64,000 nucleotides of DNA from Streptomyces mobaraensis (GTDB lineage: Bacteria; Actinomycetota; Actinomycetes; Streptomycetales; Streptomycetaceae). The stretch spans positions 1,426,001-1,490,000 of the forward strand of contig NZ_CP083590.1 of NCBI RefSeq assembly GCF_020099395.1. Direction: 5' to 3'. The notes under the pieces were generated by a model. That model was not told the origin of the DNA. It saw only the letters and a program-made list of their open reading frames with translations, and searched no databases. Below, piece by piece: positions 48,480 through 56,746 of the stretch; the first letter of the stretch is position 1; each line of letters starts with the position of its first letter. Position numbers and translations under genes: made by a program.

Positions 48480-49283
48480 GTGGCGGGGGTGCCGGGCATG
48501 GTGACGGAGCGCCTCGTGGACCGTTCCCCGGACGCCGCGACGGAGGCCGGGACCCTGGCCGGCGAACGCCGTCGCGTCGCCCGGGATCTGCACGACGAGG
48601 TCGCCGCCGGCCTCGGCTCGGCCCTCACCTCCTTCGAGCTGTACGACATGTACCGCGACACCCGCCCGGAGCTGGCACAACGCAAGCTCGCGGCGGCCCG
48701 GGACGCGGTCCGCGCCTCGCTGGAGAACCTGCGCACCGTCATGGCCGGATTACGCGCCCCTGCCGAACCCACCGGGACCACACGGACCGCCGGCACGGCC
48801 GGCAAGGCCGACACGCCCGGCGCCGGCACGACAGCCGGTACCCCCGACGCCCTCCCCCTCGCGGCCGCTCTGGCCCGCGACCTCGGCACCACGGGCCGAA
48901 CCCCCGGCACCGTACGCGTCCTGGTCACCGGCGACGAGTCCCTGATGCCGTCCCGCACCGCCCGCGAGGTCCGCCTCGTACTCCGCGAGGCCCAGCGCAA
49001 CGCCTTGCGCCACGCCCACGCCGGCCGCATCACCGTCACCGTGGAGGTGACCCAGGCCGAGGTGCGCGCCGGCGTGGAGGACGACGGCCGCGGCTTCCAG
49101 GACCCGGATCCCGCCGCGTCCGGCCGGCACGGCGGTCTCCTCGGCATGCGCGAGCGTGCGGCGCTTCTCGGCGGCAGCCTGACCGTGGACAGCCGCCCCG
49201 GGCACGGCACCCGCGTCCGGCTCCGCGTACCGCTCGCCCCGCTCGACGGGCCCCACGGGAACGCCAGTGGCGAGCGCGGCTAG
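48480..49283 (+). CDS. cytoplasmic NarL-type sensor histidine kinase
   Basis: The 267-residue kinase has no membrane segment or sensor domain. The HisKA_3 motif ERRRVARDLHDEVAAGLG has phospho-acceptor His38. A Thr/Gly/Ala-rich linker follows, then an HATPase domain (LVLREAQRNALRHAHAGRI, VEDDGRGFQ, HGGLLGMRERAALLGG). GTG at 48480 or ATG at 48498 can start it. It overlaps its response regulator by 17 bases. The absence of a sensor suggests it reads a cytosolic signal or a partner protein. Confidence 0.87.
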   Translation: MAGVPGMVTERLVDRSPDAATEAGTLAGERRRVARDLHDEVAAGLGSALTSFELYDMYRDTRPELAQRKLAAARDAVRASLENLRTVMAGLRAPAEPTGTTRTAGTAGKADTPGAGTTAGTPDALPLAAALARDLGTTGRTPGTVRVLVTGDESLMPSRTAREVRLVLREAQRNALRHAHAGRITVTVEVTQAEVRAGVEDDGRGFQDPDPAASGRHGGLLGMRERAALLGGSLTVDSRPGHGTRVRLRVPLAPLDGPHGNASGERG

Positions 49284-49935
49284 GCCCGTCCGGATCCTGC
49301 TGGCCGACGACCACACGCTGTTCCGCGAGGGCGTCGCCGAGATCCTCGCCGCGTCGCCCGGCCTGGAGGTCGTCGGCGAGGCCCACGACGGCAAGGGCGC
49401 GTGCGACAAGGCCGCCGAGCTGCGCCCCGACGTGGTCCTCCTCGACGTCGAGATGCCGGGCCAGGGCGTCCGGGAGACGCTGGCGCAGCTGCGCGCCGTC
49501 GCGCCGGGCTGCCGCGTCGTCGTGCTCACCATGCACGACGACGTCGCGCTGGCCCGGGAGCTGCTCGGCCTGGGCGCCGGGGCGTACCTGGTGAAGGGGT
49601 CGACGCGGCACGAGCTGATCGCCGCCATCCACAGCGTCCAGGTCGAGCGGGGCCCCGGCCACGTGATCCTGTCGGTGTCCCGGCAGGGGCTCGACCGCCT
49701 CGACCGGGCGCCCGGCGAGAGCCTGTCGGCCCGGGAGCGCGAGGTGCTCGCCCTGACCGCGGAGGCGCTGAGCAACGCCCAGATCGCGCGCCGCCTGTCG
49801 ATCGCCGAGGGCACCGTGAAACGCCATCTGCGCAGCATCTACGGCAAGCTGGGCGCGGTCTCGCGCATGGACGCGGTGAACAAGGCCGTGACCTCCTCCC
49901 TCATCCCGCCGCCCCTGCGGAGAGACGGGACCTGA
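49267..49935 (+). CDS. NarL/LuxR-family response regulator
   Basis: The 222-residue protein has a receiver domain (LLADDHTLFREGV, phospho-acceptor Asp60 in VVLLDVEMPG, LTMHDD, LVKGSTRHEL) and a LuxR-type HTH (LSAREREVLALTAEALSNAQIARRLSIAEGTVKRHLRSIYGKLG). It is translationally coupled to the upstream kinase. Its stop is 12 bases from the stop of the convergent TfuA gene. It is the closest regulator to the RiPP cluster and could control it, but this is inference. Confidence 0.9.
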   Translation: MASAARPVRILLADDHTLFREGVAEILAASPGLEVVGEAHDGKGACDKAAELRPDVVLLDVEMPGQGVRETLAQLRAVAPGCRVVVLTMHDDVALARELLGLGAGAYLVKGSTRHELIAAIHSVQVERGPGHVILSVSRQGLDRLDRAPGESLSAREREVLALTAEALSNAQIARRLSIAEGTVKRHLRSIYGKLGAVSRMDAVNKAVTSSLIPPPLRRDGT

Positions 49936-49946
49936 CACCCTGGCCC

Positions 49947-51341
49947 TCAGCCGGCGGCCGTGCGGGGCTCGGCCCCGACGCGGTGCAGCAGGACGAAGCG
50001 CCGTGCGGCCTCCTCGGCCTCCTCCAGGGAGAAGAAGCCCCGGTCGTGGGCGGCGGCCGCGAGCCCGTCCGGGCCGGTGGCACGCCAGACGTCCGCGAGG
50101 TGGCGCCGCACCAGGGCGCCGGGCAGGTGCCGCGGGGTGCGCCGTCTGCCGGTGCGGGCCATCCGCGCGTTGAGCCGGTCGGCGGCGGCCACCGCGCCGG
50201 CGCTGAGCGCCCACGCCCCGTCCTCGTCCCGCAGCTCGGCGGGCACGTCGTTGAACGGCGCGGCTCCGGGCCCGACGCGGAACGACCGGACGAGGAGGGT
50301 GAGCAGCCGGCTCCGGGCGTCGCCGGAGGCCCGTTCCTCCTCCGTGAGCCAGGAGGCCCAGACGCCGTCCGGCAGGCGGTCGGCGGTGATACCGCGCTCC
50401 TCCGCCGCCTTGAGGGCGGCGTCGGCCAGCGCGGCGTCGTCCGTCGACGCGACGTCGGCGTGCGCCGCCCCGCCGCCGGCGATGCGGCGCAGCGCGAACC
50501 GCCGGTAGCGCCCCGGGAAGTCCGGCGCGTACAGCTGCTGGAAGCGCAGCTGATCCAGTTCGCCCACGTCCGCGACCTGCCCGCCGTGGGCGGCGGTGGC
50601 CGGGCGGTGCAGGGCGCGCCACCGTTCGAGGTACATCGTCCGGGGCACCAGCGAGGCCGGGATGTCGGCCGGGACCGGTCCGTCGGGGCGCGGCTCGCGG
50701 GCGTGCGCCAGGGCCAGCAGGGCGTCCCTGCGCTTGAGGTCGGACAGGTCGGGCCGGCGTTCGGCGAACGCGCGCAGGGCGACGGCGGCGTCGGCCGCCT
50801 CCGGGTGCGTCCGACGCGCGGTGTACACGAGCGCGCCCCAGGACCGCTGGGTGTAGTGCAGCGAACGCGCCACCTCCAGCAGCACGTCGCCGTCGCCGGC
50901 GGTCAGCGCGCCCTCGGCGACCGCGTTGGCGATCGTCCAGCGGATGTTGACCAGCGGTACCGTCAGCGCCCGGTGGTCGCCGGACGGAAGGTGGCCGACG
51001 GCGACCTCGTCGTCGGCGTCCAGGTCGCCCCGGGCGTACATGCCGAAGACCAGGCCGACGCCCTCCATGCCGCACTGCCACAGCTCGGCGGCGCGCAGCG
51101 CGCCCATGCTGGAGGCGCCGATCACCCGCGCGCCGCGGCGCAGGGCGTCGGTGATCTCCTTGTGCCGCACGGGAGCGGTCTGGTGGAACACCCCGTCGAT
51201 GACGACGACGGTGTCGCCGGGGCCCAAGTGCAGGGCGAGCAGGTGGCCGTGGCGGATCGGCGGGTGCACGACCGCGCCGGGGACCGCCCGCCGGGCCTCC
51301 TCCGGGGACAGCGTGGGGCCGAGGAACACATGGATCGTCAC
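49947..51341 (-). CDS. TfuA-like protein (thioamide-forming partner of YcaO)
   Basis: GTG at 51341 overlaps the YcaO stop by 4 bases (GTGA) and has GGAGG 4 bases upstream; the product is 464 residues. The TfuA domain occupies about residues 1-210: IHVFLGPTLSPEEARRA, GDTVVVIDGVFHQTAPVRHKEI, IGASSMGALRAAELWQCGM and GDLDADDEVAVGH. The rest is Ala/Arg-rich and helical. TfuA-YcaO pairs are known to install backbone thioamides, in methyl-CoM reductase and in thioviridamide-type and thioamidated thiopeptide RiPPs. It is predicted to deliver or activate sulfur for the adjacent YcaO enzyme. Confidence 0.87.
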   Translation of the reverse strand: MTIHVFLGPTLSPEEARRAVPGAVVHPPIRHGHLLALHLGPGDTVVVIDGVFHQTAPVRHKEITDALRRGARVIGASSMGALRAAELWQCGMEGVGLVFGMYARGDLDADDEVAVGHLPSGDHRALTVPLVNIRWTIANAVAEGALTAGDGDVLLEVARSLHYTQRSWGALVYTARRTHPEAADAAVALRAFAERRPDLSDLKRRDALLALAHAREPRPDGPVPADIPASLVPRTMYLERWRALHRPATAAHGGQVADVGELDQLRFQQLYAPDFPGRYRRFALRRIAGGGAAHADVASTDDAALADAALKAAEERGITADRLPDGVWASWLTEEERASGDARSRLLTLLVRSFRVGPGAAPFNDVPAELRDEDGAWALSAGAVAAADRLNARMARTGRRRTPRHLPGALVRRHLADVWRATGPDGLAAAAHDRGFFSLEEAEEAARRFVLLHRVGAEPRTAAG

Positions 51342-52516
51342 GATGCCTCCTTCAGGAGCGGCGAGGGGGCGGACAGGGGTCGGGTGATCTCGTGCCGTCC
51401 GTCGAACTCCAGCCCGGCGGCTACCACCTTGACCACGCTGAAGTCCTCCTCGGTGCTGAGGTCGACCACCACCGGCGGCCGGCCGGTCACCTCCCGCACC
51501 CGCTCGGCCAGCCACCGCGTCTCCTCGGTGTCCTCGGCGAAGTCGGGCCCGGCAGCGGAGACGTCCTTCCACGGCACGATCTCCCCCGCCGTGACGGGCG
51601 GTTCACCGGGGACGGACGGCTCGTGCGGGAACAGCGCGTCGGCCAGGTCGTCGCGGCTGCCGGCGATGGCGGTGAGCCGGCTCTGCGCCGACTCCGTGAC
51701 CGCCCGGCTGAGGGCCACCGCGGCGGAACTGTGCACGCCCGAGCCGACGGCCAGCGCGGGGAAGTCCTCGGACCACACGTAGGTGACGAAGCAGGGCAGC
51801 CCCCAGCGGTTGGGCACGTCCACGATCTCCACCCACGCCCCCGCGTCGACCATCCGCTCCAGGACGCCGGCGCACATCGGGTCGTCGACGCTCGCCGGGT
51901 CGACGTGCCGCCGCTCGCTGACGGGCACCGAGCCGATCGCCGCCGTGCAGTCGCGCTCGACGACCTCGTACAGCGCGTGCGTGACGGCCTCGTCATAACT
52001 GTTGCCGCCGGCCAGCCCGTTGGTCGAGCCGTGCAACAACGGGGGCTCCCAGGCGTCGGACACCTGGTAGTCCATGGCGACGTACGACCGGGGGACGAAG
52101 GTCGGCGCTCCGGTCACGGCGTTCCTGCCGGTCAGCCAGTCCAGCGGGGTGTGCTCGCCCAGCAGGCTGCCGTGGTGCTGCTGGAGGTCCGTGACGGCGT
52201 AGGGCAGTTCCAGCTCGCGGGCGGGGACGCGCGTCATCTCGGCGGCCGGGCAGGCGTACTCGGCGTGCCACAGCTCCACGCTCTCCATGACGGCGGAGAT
52301 GCGGGCCAGCAGCGGCGAGGTGCCCTTGCCCTGCGAGACGGTGAGCGTCTTCGCCGCCGGGCGGACCGCCATCACCACCGGTACGCCCAGCCGGTCCAGC
52401 CCCGTCACGTCGGCGACCCGGGTGACGCCGAAGGCGCCCCGCCGGCCGTCGATGACGGCCCACGTCTCCTCGGGGCGCCGCACCCGGTGCGTGCCGTCGA
52501 AATGAACCTTCCTCAC
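51338..52516 (-). CDS. YcaO enzyme, predicted to form a thioamide
   Basis: GTG at 52516 follows GGAGGAGGG by 4 bases; the product is 392 residues. YcaO ATP-binding blocks are visible: SQGKGTSPLLARISAVMESV with the Glu motif VELWHAE, the GLAGGNSYDEAVTHALYEVV helix with ERDC, and SGVHSSAAVALSRAVTESAQSRL. The C-terminus lacks the PxPxP tail found on azoline-forming YcaO proteins. Coupling to TfuA supports backbone thioamidation instead. It is divergent from the precursor peptide gene across about 300 bases. Confidence 0.88.
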   Translation of the reverse strand: MRKVHFDGTHRVRRPEETWAVIDGRRGAFGVTRVADVTGLDRLGVPVVMAVRPAAKTLTVSQGKGTSPLLARISAVMESVELWHAEYACPAAEMTRVPARELELPYAVTDLQQHHGSLLGEHTPLDWLTGRNAVTGAPTFVPRSYVAMDYQVSDAWEPPLLHGSTNGLAGGNSYDEAVTHALYEVVERDCTAAIGSVPVSERRHVDPASVDDPMCAGVLERMVDAGAWVEIVDVPNRWGLPCFVTYVWSEDFPALAVGSGVHSSAAVALSRAVTESAQSRLTAIAGSRDDLADALFPHEPSVPGEPPVTAGEIVPWKDVSAAGPDFAEDTEETRWLAERVREVTGRPPVVVDLSTEEDFSVVKVVAAGLEFDGRHEITRPLSAPSPLLKEAS

Positions 52517-52811
52517 CCGGCCCTCCTCCGCTCGGTGGTCCGCCTTCAGCATCGGACGCGGCACCGCAACGTGATGGAAGGCGACGGGAAGAGGGCCATG
52601 AAGACTGCCGAAAAAGTGCGGGAGGCGAAGGTGAGAGGAATCGAAGGCGTAGGGAAAGCAGGGAGGTTGGCGTCGGTGAATACGCAGGTCGGATGGGGTG
52701 CGGCGGCGAGTACGGGGTGGGGCGCGCGAGTATGCGGCATGGGTGGCTGCTGTCGCGCGTCCCGGGTTATCAATGCGCTGTTCATCGTTGATCGGACGAA
52801 AGGAGCGGTCC
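52517..52811. other. divergent promoter region of the RiPP cluster
   Basis: This 295-base spacer lies between the YcaO gene and the precursor gene. Its right end, from about 52760, is less GC-rich (GGTTATCAATGCG, TTCATCGTTGATC) than any other stretch nearby, suggesting the precursor promoter. No regulator-like palindrome is clear. Confidence 0.5.
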
Positions 52812-52967
52812 ATGGAGAACGCAGCGAACGCAGCCCTCCTCGACCTGGAGCAGCTCGGCGACGAGATGTTCGAGGTCGTGCGGGACGACGCTGTCGAGAG
52901 CGACGACAACGCCGCCTGGGCGTACGCCTGCTGTCGCAGCGCCAGCAGCTCCTGCGCGCTGTCGTAA
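52812..52967 (+). CDS. RiPP precursor peptide, 51 residues
   Basis: ATG at 52812 follows AAAGGAG. The leader is acidic, with LLDLEQLGDEMFEVV, the type of F-E-V motif seen in thiopeptide and azole-peptide leaders that RRE domains recognise. The C-terminal part, after AVESDDNAA, is Cys/Ser-rich: WAYACCRSASSSCALS, with three Cys and five Ser available for azole formation and dehydration. The ASSSCA segment resembles the end of the lactazole core. The site of leader cleavage cannot be seen. It is followed at once by a strong hairpin and then by the modifying enzymes. Confidence 0.88.
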   Translation: MENAANAALLDLEQLGDEMFEVVRDDAVESDDNAAWAYACCRSASSSCALS

Positions 52968-52974
52968 TACCGGT

Positions 52975-53015
52975 CCGGGCCCCGGCGGCGCGGAGGACGC
53001 GCCGCCGGGGCCCGG
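52975..53015 (+). terminator. strong hairpin after precursor gene
   Basis: A perfect 18-bp stem (CCGGGCCCCGGCGGCGCG and its complement) with a 5-base GAGGA loop starts 8 bases after the precursor stop. It probably acts as a partial terminator or RNA stabiliser, so that precursor is made in excess of enzymes. Confidence 0.8.
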
Positions 53016-53061
53016 CCTCGCACTCCCGAACCGCCCACAGATCTGGGGGAGGAAGCCGGCC

Positions 53062-54891
53062 GTGGGCCGCCGACTGACACTGGCACCGCAGGTGCGGTAC
53101 GCGCCGACCGTCGACGGTGCCGCGGTCCTGGGCCCGTCGTCCGCCGTGGCCCTCCGCGGCGCCACCGTCCACGCGTGGCTGGAGCGGCTGCGGCCGCTGC
53201 TCGACGGCCGGCAGGACGTGGACGCCGCGCTGGCGCCCCTCCCCGACGGCCACCGGACGGTCGCGCTGCGCCTGCTCGACACGCTCCGGGCGCACGGCTT
53301 CGTCCGCGAGGCCGCCGATCCGCTGCCGCACGGCCTGACCGACGACGAACTGCGGGCCCACGCGCCCGAGATCGCGTACGTCGGGAACTGGCGCGACTCC
53401 CCCGAGCACCACTTCGAGCGCTACCGCACCGCGCGCGTCCTGCTGGCCGGCGACGGACCCCTCGCCGACGCGGCCCGGCACGCCCTGCTCGCCTGCGGGC
53501 TGCGCCGGGTGCACGCCGTGGACCCGCGGGAGGCGGCCGGGCGGGTGGACGCCGTCGTGTACGCGGGCGACGGCGAAGGGCCCGACGGCGTACGGGCGGT
53601 CGCCGCGGCCGAGGACGCGTGCCGGGCCACGGGTACGCCGTTGTTCCGCGCCCTGGCCCGGTACGACGGCTGCTGGCTGCTGCCGTACGACGGCGCCCAG
53701 CGCTGGGCCGACGTCCTGCACCGCCTGCGGCACCGTCCCGCGCCCGCACAGGCCCCGGAGCCCACGCCGGCCGCGACGGCCCTGGTGGGCGGGCGCGTGG
53801 CCCTGGCGGTGTTCCGGCTGCTGACGGGCATACCCGAAGAGGACGACACCGGCGTCCTGCGCGTCGACCGGGACACGCTCGCCTCCCACCGGCACCACGT
53901 CCTGGCAGCACCCCCGGCCGTAGCGGCGGACAAGGACTTCGCCGTACGCCTGAAGGAGCTGCGCGAAGCGCCGGCCCTCGCCCCCGGCGACCTGACCCGG
54001 CGCCTGTCGGCCTGTGCCGACGGACTGACGGGCCCCTACGGGCCGCCCACCACGGCGTACGGCACGCAGATCCCCCTGACGGTGGCCCGCTGCGAGCTGC
54101 CCGGCGGCGGCACGGTCACCGGCTCCGCCCTCGACCCGCGCGCCGCCCACGACGAGGCACTGCGCCGTGCGGCCGCCGCCCACGCGCTGGCGGCGGCGGT
54201 GGAGCGGACGGCGCCGGACCACATCCTCGCCGGACGACTGGCCGACGGCCGTACGGAGCCCCTGCCCGCCTCCGCCGTTCTCCCGCTCGACGACCGGGCC
54301 CCCGCCGGGCACGCCACGCCCACGCCCGCGCCCGCCGGCACCGCCTGTGCCGAGAGCTGGGACGCCGCCGTCGAGGCGGCGCTGCTCGGTGCCGTGCGGC
54401 AGCTGGCCCTGCGGCGCATGGCGGCGCCGGACGCCGGGCCGTACCCCGTGCTCGACCCGGCCGTGCTGCCGCACCACAGTGAGGCGGCCCGGCACTGGCG
54501 GTTGGTGGGCGCCCTCGGCCCCCTGCCCCCCGTTCTGGACGTCTCCGGGGGCCTGGGCGCGCCCGTCGTCGCGCTGGTCGCGGAGGACGGGGTCGCCGTC
54601 GGGTGCGCCGCGTCGGCCGCCGAGGCGTTCGCCGAGGCGGCGCGGGCCCTGCTCGCCCGCCGGCAGGGCGCCTGCCCGTCCGCCGGTACGACGCCGGCCG
54701 TGCGGACCGGCGCGCCGGCACCGGTGCCCGCCGCCCTGCCCGGACTGGACGCGGCCGGCCGGTGCCGGCTCCTCGCCGACCGGCTGGCGGCGCGGGGCCG
54801 GACCGCGTACGTGGTGCCGCTGGACCACGACAGCGCGTTCGCGGCGCACGCCCCGTTCGTGGCCCGGGTGGTGCTCCTTGACGCGCACTGA
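53062..54891 (+). CDS. F-protein-like RiPP leader-binding/cyclodehydratase partner
   Basis: GTG at 53062 follows GGGGGAGGA; the product is 609 residues. The N-terminal third looks like the ThiF-like/RRE part of azole-peptide F-proteins (RVLLAGDGPLADAARHALLACGLRRVHAVD). The C-terminal half (HDEALRRAAAAHALAAAVERT, SWDAAVEAALLGAVRQLALRR) looks like a degenerate YcaO domain without ATP-site residues. Such partners bind the leader and activate the cyclodehydratase. It overlaps the next gene by about 14 bases. Assignment is by fold-level resemblance and context. Confidence 0.72.
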   Translation: MGRRLTLAPQVRYAPTVDGAAVLGPSSAVALRGATVHAWLERLRPLLDGRQDVDAALAPLPDGHRTVALRLLDTLRAHGFVREAADPLPHGLTDDELRAHAPEIAYVGNWRDSPEHHFERYRTARVLLAGDGPLADAARHALLACGLRRVHAVDPREAAGRVDAVVYAGDGEGPDGVRAVAAAEDACRATGTPLFRALARYDGCWLLPYDGAQRWADVLHRLRHRPAPAQAPEPTPAATALVGGRVALAVFRLLTGIPEEDDTGVLRVDRDTLASHRHHVLAAPPAVAADKDFAVRLKELREAPALAPGDLTRRLSACADGLTGPYGPPTTAYGTQIPLTVARCELPGGGTVTGSALDPRAAHDEALRRAAAAHALAAAVERTAPDHILAGRLADGRTEPLPASAVLPLDDRAPAGHATPTPAPAGTACAESWDAAVEAALLGAVRQLALRRMAAPDAGPYPVLDPAVLPHHSEAARHWRLVGALGPLPPVLDVSGGLGAPVVALVAEDGVAVGCAASAAEAFAEAARALLARRQGACPSAGTTPAVRTGAPAPVPAALPGLDAAGRCRLLADRLAARGRTAYVVPLDHDSAFAAHAPFVARVVLLDAH

Positions 54892-56746
54892 CGTTCTCGT
54901 GTCGGGTGACGGCGGCGTACTGCACCACGCGCTCGACGAGGTCCTCGGCGGGCGGCCCGCGGTGGCCGCCGTCGTGACGGCCACCGACGCCCGCGCCACC
55001 GACGACGACCACGACGGCGCCCTTCGGCGGGCGACCACGCTCGGCGTGCCCTTCCTGCCGGTGTGGACCGAGGGCGACCGCGCGGTGGTCGGGCCGGTCG
55101 TGCGGCCCGGCGTGCCCGGCTGCCACCGCTGCCTGGGCATGCGGCGCGCGCACGCACCGGACCGGGCCGTCGCCCGGGCCGTGCTCGGCCACGCCCCCGA
55201 CCTGTACACACTGCCGTCGCCCCTGCTCACCGCGCCCGCCGTCACCCTCACCGCCCGCCTCGTGGCCGAGCGCCTCACCGCCCCCGACGCCCCCGCGGCC
55301 CGCTCCATGACGGTGGTCGGCCTGCGTGCCCTCGACGTGAGCACGCACGCCTTCCTCCCCGACCCGTGCTGCCCGGTGTGCGGCGGGCTCCCCGACGACG
55401 CGCCCACCGCCGTGCCGCGCGCGCTCGCGCCCCGGCCCAAACCGCGCCCCGGCCTGCGGCTGCGGTGGCCGGACACCGCTCTGCTCCGCGCGCTCCTGGC
55501 CGACCCGGAGACGGGGCTGGTGCGCGGTGTGACGCAGGCGACGGCGGCGGTCCCGCTGGCCCGGGCGCCGCTCGCGCTGCCGGACGGCGGCGAGGCCGAG
55601 GCGGGCCTGGGCGCCGGCCCCGACCGGGACACGGCGACGGCCGCCGCGCTCCTCGAAGGGGCCGAACGCTACGCGAGCGTCCGGCCGCGGGCCCGCCGCA
55701 CCGTGGTCCGGGCCGCGTACGCCGACGTACGCGACGACGCCGTCGACCCGCGCACGCTGGGCCTGCACCCCGACAGCCACTACGACGTGCCGGGCTTCCC
55801 GTTCCGCCGGTTCGCGGAGGACCGGGTGACGGAGTGGGTGTGGGCGTGGTCCCACGGGCGGGCGCGGCCGGTGCTGCTGCCCCGCTCGTACGCGTACTTC
55901 CTCTCCGCGGACGAGCGGGACCCGGGCGACCGGGGATTCGTCTTCGAGGTCTCCAACGGCTGCGCGCTCGGCAGCTGTTCCGAGGAGGCGCAACTGCACG
56001 GCCTGCTCGAAGTCGCCGAGCGGGACGCCTTCTTCACGGCGTGGTACCGGCGCACCCCGCTCGACGCCATCGACCCGGGCAGCGCGCGCGACCGCACCGT
56101 GCCGCTCCTCGTGGAGCACCTGGCCCAGCTGACCGGGCACCGCGTCCACCTCCTCGACGCCACCCTGGAGCAGGAGATCCCGTGCGTCGTGGCGCTCGCC
56201 GTCGACGAGGACGAACGGCCGGACACGCCGCGCGCGGCCCTCGCCGCGGGCGCCCACCCCGACCCCGAACAGGCCGCGGTGCGCGCGCTGATGGAGCTCG
56301 GCCCGCACCTGTCCCTGCTCGCCGCCCGCTACCCGGCCCGGCGGGAACGCGCCCGGCAGCTGGCCCTCGACCCCTCCGGCATCACCCACCCCGCCGACCA
56401 CGCCCTCGTGGCCGCCGCGCCCGAGTTCTCCGGGCGGCTGGCGTTCCTCCTGGAGGGCCGGCCGCCCCGCGCCTTCGCCGAGGTGCACCGCGGCCGGCGG
56501 CTGCCCCGGCACCACGACGACCTGACGGACGATCTGCGCGACCTGGTCCGCCGCTACCTCGACACGGGGTTCGACGTGCTCGCCGTGGACCAGACGACCG
56601 CCGAGCTCGCGGCGCTGGACCTGACGGCGGTCAAGGTCGTCGTCCCCGGCACCGCCCCGGTGACGTACGGGCACCTGATGCGGCGCACCGAGGGCCTGCC
56701 CCGGCTCACCGGCGAACTGTCCACCGACCCGCACCCGTTCCCGTGA
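54878..56746 (+). CDS. azoline-forming ThiF-YcaO cyclodehydratase
   Basis: TTG at 54878 (overlapping the previous stop) gives 622 residues; GTG at 54899 is an alternative. The N-terminal ThiF-like domain keeps two zinc CxxC pairs, at about 82/85 (GCHRC) and 165/168 (CPVC). The YcaO domain has LEGAERYASVRP, VSNGCALGSCSEEAQLHGLLEVAERDAFF and CVVALAVDEDE. The protein ends PHPFP, the PxPxP C-terminus typical of azoline-forming YcaO enzymes. It would convert Cys, and perhaps Ser, of the core to thiazolines/oxazolines with ATP. Confidence 0.87.
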   Translation: MTRTDVLVSGDGGVLHHALDEVLGGRPAVAAVVTATDARATDDDHDGALRRATTLGVPFLPVWTEGDRAVVGPVVRPGVPGCHRCLGMRRAHAPDRAVARAVLGHAPDLYTLPSPLLTAPAVTLTARLVAERLTAPDAPAARSMTVVGLRALDVSTHAFLPDPCCPVCGGLPDDAPTAVPRALAPRPKPRPGLRLRWPDTALLRALLADPETGLVRGVTQATAAVPLARAPLALPDGGEAEAGLGAGPDRDTATAAALLEGAERYASVRPRARRTVVRAAYADVRDDAVDPRTLGLHPDSHYDVPGFPFRRFAEDRVTEWVWAWSHGRARPVLLPRSYAYFLSADERDPGDRGFVFEVSNGCALGSCSEEAQLHGLLEVAERDAFFTAWYRRTPLDAIDPGSARDRTVPLLVEHLAQLTGHRVHLLDATLEQEIPCVVALAVDEDERPDTPRAALAAGAHPDPEQAAVRALMELGPHLSLLAARYPARRERARQLALDPSGITHPADHALVAAAPEFSGRLAFLLEGRPPRAFAEVHRGRRLPRHHDDLTDDLRDLVRRYLDTGFDVLAVDQTTAELAALDLTAVKVVVPGTAPVTYGHLMRRTEGLPRLTGELSTDPHPFP

